DNA of 5,239 bases, from contig CALVLG010000065.1 in NCBI GenBank assembly GCA_944336815.1, positions 1 through 5,239 on the forward strand, in the 5' to 3' direction. Numbering within the stretch: position 1 is the stretch's first letter; every line of letters begins with the position of its first letter. Below the pieces are notes generated by a model. That model did no database searches. It saw only the letters and a list, made by a program, of their open reading frames with translations, and was not told the DNA's origin. The position numbers and the translations under genes were made by a program. Shown piece after piece: positions 1 to 5,239 of the stretch. This DNA comes from an uncultured Bacilli bacterium. Lineage in GTDB: Bacteria; Bacillota_I; Bacilli_A; RF39; UBA660.

Positions 1-51
1 GAAAATCCAACTGAAATAGCTTCTCTAATGTGTAAATACTTAGCAAAATAA
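1..51 (+). CDS. C-terminal end of an unidentified upstream gene (partial)
   Basis: Frame 1 is open from the window edge and gives 16 codons ending in TAA at 49-51 (the end reads ...ASLMCKYLAK). Its stop lies 24 nt before the start of the next gene, and a strong ribosome binding site sits in that gap, which is the spacing expected for two genes of one operon. The residues look like a C-terminal amphipathic helix. Such an ending is compatible with an alpha/beta-hydrolase or a HAD-type enzyme, but 16 residues are far too few to name a family. That this is coding at all is inferred from the open frame and the downstream spacing. Confidence 0.45.
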   Translation, partial: ENPTEIASLMCKYLAK

Positions 52-75
52 ATAACTATTTAAAAGGAGCAAAAT

Positions 76-315
76 ATGAACGAAATAAAAATCAAAGGTA
101 TTTATAAACACTTTAAAGGAAACTATTATCTAGTAGAAGATATAGCAATTCATTGTGACAGCGGCGAAAAATATGTTGTTTATCGTGCTTTATATGAAGA
201 TAATAAACTTTATATAAGATCATTAAAAGATTTTTTAAGCGAAGTAGACCATCAAAAATATCCCGAAGTGAAACAGAAAGAACGTTTTGCTTTACAACGG
301 ATTAAAAAAGTATAA
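76..315 (+). CDS. DUF1653 domain protein, 79 aa
   Basis: This is a small soluble protein with no signal peptide or membrane segment. Residues 8-56 match my memory of the DUF1653 pattern: an opening G-I-Y-K-H-F-K-G-N-Y-Y, a middle S-G-E-K-Y-V-V-Y-R-A-L-Y, and L-Y-I-R-S-L-K-D-F closing the domain. The biochemical function of the family is unknown; it usually occurs as a stand-alone protein of about 65-80 residues, so the gene looks complete. The C-terminal 20 residues are rich in Lys, Arg and Gln and lie outside the domain. The ATG at 76 is supported by AAAGGAG at 63-69 with a 6-nt spacer. It probably shares a transcript with the gene ending at 51, because I see no promoter in the 24-nt gap, and that transcript should stop at the hairpin at 325-350. 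Family assignment is confident; the role is unknown. Confidence 0.85.
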   Translation: MNEIKIKGIYKHFKGNYYLVEDIAIHCDSGEKYVVYRALYEDNKLYIRSLKDFLSEVDHQKYPEVKQKERFALQRIKKV

Positions 316-324
316 TTTTACTTT

Positions 325-350
325 AAAGCCCTAGAGGCTTTTTTCTTTTT
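325..350 (+). terminator. Rho-independent terminator after the DUF1653 gene
   Basis: AAAGCC (325-330), a five-base loop CTAGA (331-335) and GGCTTT (336-341) form a perfect six-pair stem, followed by a T-rich tract (342-350) broken by one C. It starts 10 nt after the stop codon of the DUF1653 gene. There is no matching A-tract on the left side, so it should work only on the + strand. It separates the DUF1653 transcript from prfB. Confidence 0.8.
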
Positions 351-351
351 A

Positions 352-360
352 TGATAAAAT
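352..360 (+). promoter_or_regulatory. Candidate extended -10 promoter for prfB
   Basis: TGATAAAAT fits TGN followed by the -10 hexamer TAAAAT (355-360), directly after the terminator. No recognisable -35 is present at 16-18 nt upstream, where the terminator stem lies. A start about 7 nt downstream of the hexamer would fall at the beginning of the prfB Shine-Dalgarno, giving a leader of only about 14 nt, which is unusually short. The alternative is readthrough of the terminator. A weak call. Confidence 0.35.
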
Positions 361-380
361 TAAAAGAGGAGGAATAGCTT

Positions 381-1464
381 ATGAGCGAAAATGAACTTAT
401 AAACATTCTAAAAGAAGATCAAACGCGTATTAAAGAATTAGGGAGGTCTCTTTGACTTAGAAACTAAAGAAAAAGAAATTGCCAAACTGGAAAATGAAAC
501 CAAACAAGAAAATTTTTGGGCAAATATTGACCATGCTAACCAAATAAACAAAAAATTATCATCTTTAAAAAAAGTAGTAAGTTCAATCAATGACTTGCAA
601 AAAGAAATAACTGATAATTTAGAGTTGGTGCCAATTTTAAAAGAAGAAGAAAGAGCATTAATTGCTAGTGAACTTCCTAATATTCAAGAAAAACTTGCCA
701 ATTTGGAATTAACTAATTTATTAAATGGTCCTTATGATAGTTTGAATTGCTATTTAGAAATCCATCCTGGAGCTGGGGGAACTGAGTCTTGTGATTGGGC
801 AAGTATGCTTTTTAGAATGTATAAAATGTTTTGTGATAAAAATGGTTACTCTTACGATGTCATCGAAGAACAAGCTGGCGAAGAAGCGGGTATCAAAAGT
901 GTTACCATGTATATAAAAGGTGATTATGCCTATGGATATTTAAAAAATGAAAAAGGTGTACATCGATTAGTTCGGATTTCCCCTTTTGATTCAAATGCGC
1001 GTCGTCATACATCATTTGCTTCCGTATCTATAACACCAGAGTATAACATCAATATCAATATTGATATAAAAGAAAGTGATTTAAAAATAGATGTTTATCA
1101 TTCCAGTGGTGCGGGCGGACAATCAGTTAATACTTCTAATTCTGCGGTTCGAATCACCCATTTACCAACCAAACTAGTAGTGACATGTCAAAATGAGCGT
1201 AGCCAACTAAAAAACAAAGAACAAGCTATGAAAATTTTGAAAAATAAATTATATCAATTAGAAATGGACAAAAAAGAACAAGAACTACATAATTTAAAAG
1301 GCGAAAATATAGATATTAACTTTGGTAGTCAAATTAGAAATTACGTGTTAGAACCATATAAAATGGTTAAAGATTTACGCATAAATTACGAAACTAGCAA
1401 TGTAGATAAAATATTAAATGGGGACATTTTAGATTTGTTGGAAGCCCTATTAAAAAGGAGTTAG
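381..1464 (+). CDS. prfB: Peptide chain release factor 2 (RF2), expressed by programmed +1 frameshift; joined 381-452 and 454-1464
   Basis: RF2 recognises UGA and UAA in the ribosomal A site and triggers peptide release. Translation starts at ATG 381, with AGAGGAGG at 365-372 as ribosome binding site. It reads 24 codons to a UGA at 453-455, shifts +1 and continues from GAC at 454 to TAG at 1462-1464, giving 360 residues, close to the usual length of about 365. Visible landmarks in full-length numbering are the conserved GAGGTES near 129-135, the stop-codon-reading tripeptide SPF at 200-202 (the RF2 form, not the RF1 PxT) and the catalytic GGQ at 245-247, followed by the conserved AVRITH and QNERSQ stretches. 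The GGQ is followed by Ser where His or Asn is usual. The residue four before GGQ, where E. coli K-12 has Thr246, is Ser here. The gene is intact, not a pseudogene: the frame break is the regulatory site described separately. RF2 itself should control the shift. The YitT-family gene follows after 3 nt. Confidence 0.97.
440..456 (+). promoter_or_regulatory. RF2 programmed +1 frameshift site
   Basis: An internal Shine-Dalgarno-like AGGGAGG (440-446), three bases, then CTT (450-452), TGA (453-455) and C (456) reproduce the known prfB slippery element in motif and spacing. In E. coli the order is AGGGGG, three bases, CUU UGA C. Here the internal element contains GGAGGT, a full match to the anti-Shine-Dalgarno core, so stalling may be strong. 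When RF2 is scarce the UGA is decoded slowly, the tRNA-Leu on CUU slips to UUU, and reading resumes at GAC in the +1 frame. When RF2 is plentiful a 24-residue peptide is released. The mechanism is established for the family; its operation here is inferred from the exact match. Confidence 0.96.
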
Positions 1465-1467
1465 TCT

Positions 1468-2340
1468 ATGCAAAAAAGATTAAAAAGACATTGTACTGTT
1501 TTTTTAGGCGTTTTTTTAATTGCTTTATCTTTCAATCTGTTTTTAACGCCCTACAACTTTGCCGCTAGTGGTGTCAGTGGTTTAGCAATCATTATTAATC
1601 GTTTAACTGGCATAAATGAAAGTTTATTTATTTTTATAATAAACTGTATCTTAGTTCTAGTTAGTTTTAATTACCTTGGCTTTAAAAAAACCGAACATAG
1701 TATTATCGGTTCCTTTTTGTTGCCTATCCTTATATATTTTACTGAACCAGTAACTAGATATGTTTCTTTTTCAGGCTTAGATCCTCTTTTTATTGCTATC
1801 TTAGGTGGTGCTATAACTGGATTAGGCAGTGGCTTGGTTTATCAAAATGACTATACAACAGGAGGCACGGATATATTGGACCAATTAATGGAAAAATATA
1901 TGAAAATTCCAATGAATAAATGCATACTATATATAGATGGCGTAATTGTAATTTTAAACTTAATTGTATTTGGCTTTGCCACAATGTTATACTCTTTAGT
2001 CGTTTTATATTTAATAAGCGAAATTTCTAATCGAACAATGCTAAAAATTAATCGAAATGAACTTCTATTTATCGAATCAAAAAAAGCAAATAAAATCAAA
2101 GAATTTTTAACGACCGAATATAATTATGATGTAACTTTATTAAATGCAACGGGAAGTTTTACAAAAAAGCGCAAAAAAACATTATTATGTGCTATTAAGA
2201 AAAAAGATTATTATGGCATTAAAGAAGGAATTGTTATGATTGATCCACGGGCTTTTATAACGACTTTAATTGCCTATGAGCAAAAAAATGGTAATCAAAC
2301 ACTTCGTAAAGAATTAGAAAATGTTAACACTCTATTATAG
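1468..2340 (+). CDS. YitT-family membrane protein (DUF161 plus DUF2179), 290 aa
   Basis: An integral membrane protein with about six hydrophobic segments, near residues 10-27, 35-47, 52-70, 77-93, 106-124 and 153-186 (the last long enough for two helices), followed by a soluble C-terminal domain at roughly 218-272. Family marks are the early S-F-N-L-F-L-T-P-Y-N, then A-S-G-V-S-G, and the Y-T-T-G-G-T-D-I-L loop near 129-136. The C-terminal V-T-L-L-N-A-T-G-S-F-T region, the following lysine-rich strand and I-D-P-R-A-F fit DUF2179. The length is typical. The substrate and role of YitT proteins are not established; transport is often assumed but I cannot show it here. ATG 1468 is set by AAAGGAG at 1454-1460 with a 7-nt spacer, inside the last codons of prfB. 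The 3-nt gap implies co-transcription and probably translational coupling with prfB. No T-tract terminator follows. Confidence 0.92.
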   Translation: MQKRLKRHCTVFLGVFLIALSFNLFLTPYNFAASGVSGLAIIINRLTGINESLFIFIINCILVLVSFNYLGFKKTEHSIIGSFLLPILIYFTEPVTRYVSFSGLDPLFIAILGGAITGLGSGLVYQNDYTTGGTDILDQLMEKYMKIPMNKCILYIDGVIVILNLIVFGFATMLYSLVVLYLISEISNRTMLKINRNELLFIESKKANKIKEFLTTEYNYDVTLLNATGSFTKKRKKTLLCAIKKKDYYGIKEGIVMIDPRAFITTLIAYEQKNGNQTLRKELENVNTLL

Positions 2341-2356
2341 CAAGTGCTAAAAACTG

Positions 2357-2385
2357 TTGAAAAAAAACTAAATATTTAGTAAAAT
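2357..2385 (+). promoter_or_regulatory. Sigma-A-type promoter for tilS
   Basis: TTGAAA (2357-2362) and TAAAAT (2380-2385) each match the vegetative consensus at five of six positions and are separated by the ideal 17 nt. Transcription would start near 2392, placing the GGGGGA ribosome binding site (2398-2403) about 6 nt into the leader and the tilS ATG about 17 nt into it. It occupies the only sizeable gap between the YitT-family gene and tilS. Confidence 0.72.
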
Positions 2386-2408
2386 AAAACTGTTTTTGGG
2401 GGAATAAA

Positions 2409-3731
2409 ATGAAAAACGTGATTAAATATATTAAAGAAAAAATTCCGGCACAAGAAACATGCCTTCTAGCATTATCTGGAGGACCAGATTCTATGTGCAT
2501 GCTAAAACTTTTAAAGGAAGCTAATCGCCAAGTCGTCTGTGTGCATATCAATCATAATACAAGAGAAAATAATGACAAAGAATATGCTTTTATTAAAGAA
2601 TATACAAAACAAAACAATATTCCATTATTATATTATAAAATTCCCTCATATAAAAAAAATAAATTTACTGAAGAAGAAGGCCGCGCAAAAAGGTATCAAA
2701 AAATATTTGCTCTTGCTAAAAAAGAACAAATCAAATATGTTATAACAGCTCATCATGCAGATGATTTACTAGAAACAATAATTATGCGTTTATTAAGGGG
2801 AAGTTCTCTTGAAGGATATGCTGGTTTTAAAAAAGAAATGACTTATGATAACATCACGATTTTAAGGCCGTTAATAACTAAAACCAAGCAAGAAATTTAT
2901 ACCTATATCCATCAAAACAACATTCCTTACGTTTTAGATGAAACAAACGATTTAGATATTCATTTAAGAAATCGGATTCGTCATTATTTTATTCCGTGGT
3001 TTGCTAAAGAAAATGCTAAATACCCGCAAAAAATAGGGCAGTTTAGCGAAACATTAATTGAAAAAAATGAAGTAGTAACCGAATACATGCGTGTTTTGGC
3101 CAAAAAAATAATGATTAAAGATCAAATTGATTTAACTAAATTATTGACATATAAAGTTAGTGTCCAAAAAACTTTTGTTGAGTATGTATTTCAAAAAATA
3201 TACCAAAATAATATTGATCAAATTGCTAATAAACATCGCGATCTTGTCTGGAAACTAGCAAATAACCCCAAAAGAAATGTTAAACTTAATCTGCCTTTAG
3301 GTTTTGTTGCGATAAAAAATGATAACTACTTAGAAATAAAACCTGTTAAAGCCCCAGAAACATATTGCTTAAAATGTTTAGATGAAACCATCTTGCCTAA
3401 TAAAGATTTAGTAACAAGGCAAGCAACATATACCGAAAAAAGCAATTATGAGATTCATTTGAATTCTAAAGATCTTGTTTTACCTTTATATATAACAACA
3501 AGAAAGAAAGGTATGAAAATGGCTGTTAAAAATCTAAATGGCCAAAAGAAAATTAAAGATATTTTGATTGATGAGAAGGTTTCCCAAGCTGAAAAAGACG
3601 AAATTCCTATTCTAATTGATAGTAAAGGTACTGTTTTGTGGGTTCTTGGACTTAAAAAATCAAAATATGATTTAGAAAAAGGCGAAAACTATGATATAAT
3701 ATACAAGTATATCAAAAGAAAGGAAAATTAA
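2409..3731 (+). CDS. tilS: tRNA(Ile)-lysidine synthase, 440 aa
   Basis: TilS uses ATP and lysine to convert C34 of the CAU anticodon of a minor tRNA-Ile to lysidine, which switches the tRNA from Met/AUG to Ile/AUA. The N-terminal PP-loop ATPase domain spans about residues 15-200. It carries the signature SGGPDS at 23-28, then V-H-I-N-H-N-T-R at 45-52, AHHADDLLET at 114-123 followed by R-L-L-R-G-S-S-L, R-P-L-I at 153-156 and D-E-T-N ... R-N-R-I-R at 177-191. A helical middle region links to the C-terminal TilS domain at about 357-425 (T-R-K-K-G-M-K-M, K-K-I-K-D-I-L-I-D-E-K, then V-L-W-V-L-G-L-K). The length is in the normal range. ATG 2409 is preceded by GGGGGA at 2398-2403, a G-rich rather than perfect ribosome binding site. 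ATA codons occur in every complete gene of the window, which fits the need for this enzyme. It has its own promoter at 2357-2385, and ftsH begins 3 nt after its stop. Confidence 0.97.
   Translation: MKNVIKYIKEKIPAQETCLLALSGGPDSMCMLKLLKEANRQVVCVHINHNTRENNDKEYAFIKEYTKQNNIPLLYYKIPSYKKNKFTEEEGRAKRYQKIFALAKKEQIKYVITAHHADDLLETIIMRLLRGSSLEGYAGFKKEMTYDNITILRPLITKTKQEIYTYIHQNNIPYVLDETNDLDIHLRNRIRHYFIPWFAKENAKYPQKIGQFSETLIEKNEVVTEYMRVLAKKIMIKDQIDLTKLLTYKVSVQKTFVEYVFQKIYQNNIDQIANKHRDLVWKLANNPKRNVKLNLPLGFVAIKNDNYLEIKPVKAPETYCLKCLDETILPNKDLVTRQATYTEKSNYEIHLNSKDLVLPLYITTRKKGMKMAVKNLNGQKKIKDILIDEKVSQAEKDEIPILIDSKGTVLWVLGLKKSKYDLEKGENYDIIYKYIKRKEN
3671..3700 (+). promoter_or_regulatory. Probable internal promoter for ftsH, extended -10
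   Basis: TGATATAAT (3692-3700) is a complete extended -10 (TGN plus the perfect hexamer TATAAT at 3695-3700). A weaker -35, TTTAGA (3671-3676, four of six to TTGACA), lies 18 nt upstream. The site is inside the last codons of tilS. A start near 3707 would give a leader of about 28 nt with the AAAGGA ribosome binding site (3719-3724) upstream of the ftsH ATG. The match could be chance in AT-rich coding DNA, but position and completeness favour a real site. Confidence 0.55.
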
Positions 3732-3734
3732 TTG

Positions 3735-5239
3735 ATGAGAAGAACAAATCAAAATGCAATGAAAAATTTATTTCCTTATTTAATTTTAGTTGTTGTCATC
3801 TTTATTGTTTTAAGTGTTTTAAACTTAGGAAGAACAATTACTCATGAACTAACAACTGGGGAATTAATGAGTGAAATAGCTAATAAAAATGTTACCGAAA
3901 TAACAATTACGCCAAGTGGTGAAGAAAGCGTTTATTATATTGATGGTAAACTAACCGATTATGCCGAAAATGAACAATTTAGAGCTACGGTTGTTGAAGC
4001 AGAACTTACAAATGTTGTCAAATATGCTGAATCATCAAATCTAAATGTATATGAAACAAACCCAGATCCAGGTACGATTTCATGGTTATACATTTTAATA
4101 AATGTCGTTCCTTTAATCATTTTAGTAGGTGCAACATACTTTATCTTTGTAAAAATGGCTAATAGTAATAAAGGCTCTATGGACTTTGGTAAAAGCCGTG
4201 CTAAATTATCTAGTGATGGTGGTAAAGTGCGTTTCAGCGATGTTGCCGGTTTAAAAGAAGAAAAAGAAGAAGTTGCAGAATTAATTGATTTCTTGAAAAA
4301 CCCAAAGAAATTCCAAAGATTAGGAGCAAGAATTCCTAAAGGCGTTTTATTAGTTGGGCCTCCAGGAACCGGTAAAACATTACTTGCTAAAGCTGTAGCC
4401 GGCGAAGCAAATGTGCCATTTTATTATATAAGTGGTTCCGATTTTGTTGAATTGTTTGTCGGTGTTGGTGCAAGTCGTGTTCGTGATATGTTTAAAGAAG
4501 CCAAAAGAAACGCGCCATGTTTAATTTTTATTGATGAAATTGATGCCGTAGGTCGTCAACGTGGTTCTGGTATTGGTGGTGGACATGACGAAAGAGAACA
4601 AACATTAAATCAATTATTAACTGAAATGGATGGGTTTGGCGCTAACGAAGGAATCATTATTATCGCCGCTACCAACCGTCCAGACGTTTTAGACCCGGCT
4701 TTATTAAGACCAGGAAGATTTGACCGTCAGGTAACGGTAAATCTCCCAGATACTGAAGAACGTGAAGCAATCTTAAAAGTTCATGCCAAAGATAAAATAC
4801 TCGCACCAAATGTTAATTTGAAAAGCATTAGTCAAAGAACTTCTGGTTTCTCTGGTGCTGATTTGGAAAACTTAATGAACGAAGCTGCTTTACTAGCCGT
4901 TCGAAAAAATGAAACATCAATTACTTTACAAGATATTGATGAAGCAACTGACCGTGTATTAATGGGGCCAGCAAAAACATCAAGAAAAGTTAGTGATGAT
5001 ATTAAATGGTTGACCGCTGTTCATGAATCAGGTCATGCCGTCTTAGGTTTAAAATTAAAAGATGCAATGGAAGTTCAAAAAATTACTATTGTTCCAAGAG
5101 GAATGGCCGGTGGTTATACCGCTTATACCCCAAAAGAAGATAACATTACTAGATACACTAAAAACGAAATGATTGCTATCATCACGAGTAGTTTAGGTGG
5201 CCGTGCAGCCGAAGAATTATTCTTAGACGATATAACAAC
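3735..5239 (+). CDS. ftsH: ATP-dependent zinc metalloprotease FtsH, first 501 codons (3' end outside the window)
   Basis: FtsH is a membrane-anchored hexameric AAA+ protease that extracts and degrades misfolded membrane proteins and selected regulators. A membrane segment at about residues 13-31 and another at about 117-139 flank an extracytoplasmic domain (32-116). The AAA+ module follows: Walker A GPPGTGKT at 208-215, the pore motif F-V-G at 241-243, Walker B L-I-F-I-D-E at 263-268, and the second region of homology with sensor Asn313 and arginine fingers Arg325 and Arg328. The protease domain begins with the zinc motif HESGH at 430-434, where HEAGH is commoner; both His and the catalytic Glu are kept. 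The third zinc ligand, an Asp about 80 residues further on, lies beyond the window. The frame is open to the last base. ATG 3735 is chosen from AAAGGA at 3719-3724 with a 10-nt spacer; an in-frame TTG directly before it (3732) is less likely. The gene follows tilS by 3 nt, with no hprT between. Confidence 0.97.
   Translation, partial: MRRTNQNAMKNLFPYLILVVVIFIVLSVLNLGRTITHELTTGELMSEIANKNVTEITITPSGEESVYYIDGKLTDYAENEQFRATVVEAELTNVVKYAESSNLNVYETNPDPGTISWLYILINVVPLIILVGATYFIFVKMANSNKGSMDFGKSRAKLSSDGGKVRFSDVAGLKEEKEEVAELIDFLKNPKKFQRLGARIPKGVLLVGPPGTGKTLLAKAVAGEANVPFYYISGSDFVELFVGVGASRVRDMFKEAKRNAPCLIFIDEIDAVGRQRGSGIGGGHDEREQTLNQLLTEMDGFGANEGIIIIAATNRPDVLDPALLRPGRFDRQVTVNLPDTEEREAILKVHAKDKILAPNVNLKSISQRTSGFSGADLENLMNEAALLAVRKNETSITLQDIDEATDRVLMGPAKTSRKVSDDIKWLTAVHESGHAVLGLKLKDAMEVQKITIVPRGMAGGYTAYTPKEDNITRYTKNEMIAIITSSLGGRAAEELFLDDIT

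Noticed and set aside
311..316. Perfect TATAAT at the end of the DUF1653 gene as a promoter
   Set aside because: It arises from the codons GTA TAA plus the next T, has only a three-of-six -35 upstream, and would place a terminator hairpin at the first bases of the transcript.
595..597. TTG at 595 as an alternative start of prfB
   Set aside because: The codons before it in the same frame encode conserved RF2 N-terminal sequence, including the D-L-E-T after the shift site and a conserved Phe-Trp pair, so this TTG is an internal Leu codon.
1851..2099. An 82-codon open frame on the - strand inside the YitT-family gene
   Set aside because: It lies wholly antisense to a clearly conserved gene, resembles no family I know, and is the kind of open frame expected from AT-rich membrane-protein coding.
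2326..2351. Imperfect inverted repeat TTAACACT / AGTGCTAA around the stop of the YitT-family gene, considered as a terminator
   Set aside because: The stem is AT-rich with one mismatch, the loop is long, and A residues rather than a T-tract follow.
2324..2551. A 75-codon open frame on the - strand across the gap before tilS
   Set aside because: It covers the tilS promoter and the conserved SGGPDS codons in antisense, with no recognisable domain.
2539..2745. A 68-codon + strand open frame within tilS
   Set aside because: It is out of frame with the conserved tilS domain and its product is a low-complexity Lys/Ile/Leu-rich string, a shadow of AT-rich coding.
1..5239. A previously undescribed system, mobile element, CRISPR array or RNA gene in this window
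   Set aside because: All sequence is accounted for by recognised housekeeping genes with short gaps. I found no spaced repeats, transposase, tRNA-like cloverleaf or unexplained long non-coding stretch by eye.

Overview
The window is AT-rich DNA carrying densely packed housekeeping genes, all on the + strand. Gene content and order (a prfB/YitT-family pair, then tilS/ftsH) point to a low-GC Firmicute or a relative at the Bacilli/Mollicutes border, such as Erysipelotrichia, Acholeplasma or uncultured RF39-like lineages. UGA is a real stop codon here: the window encodes release factor 2, uses an in-frame UGA as the sensor in prfB, and writes tryptophan as TGG in the genes read. This argues against Mycoplasma/Spiroplasma code 4. 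The taxonomic placement is inferred from composition and gene order only.

Layout. Positions 1-51 are the last 16 codons and stop of an upstream gene cut by the window edge. A small DUF1653 protein (76-315) follows and ends at an intrinsic terminator (325-350). Next is prfB (381-1464), split by a textbook programmed +1 frameshift at codon 24/25, so its true N-terminus lies about 210 nt upstream of the long zero-interruption reading frame. Three bases after prfB comes a YitT-family membrane protein gene (1468-2340) whose ribosome binding site lies inside the prfB 3' end. A 68-nt gap with a good sigma-A-type promoter (2357-2385) precedes tilS (2409-3731). The gene ftsH starts three bases after tilS (3735) and runs off the window. 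It has a probable promoter of its own, with an extended -10, inside the tilS 3' end.

How the genes relate. prfB is probably autoregulated through RF2-dependent termination at its own UGA codon, and this may also affect the coupled YitT gene. TilS modifies the CAU anticodon of the minor tRNA-Ile so that AUA codons, which occur throughout this window, are read as isoleucine. FtsH is the membrane AAA+ zinc protease. In Bacillus subtilis hprT lies between tilS and ftsH; here it is absent.

I saw no RNA gene, mobile element, CRISPR array or recognisable new system. The most notable features are the complete RF2 frameshift cassette, the close tilS-ftsH junction with its embedded promoter, and the missing hprT. 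No gene-free stretch exceeds 300 bases.
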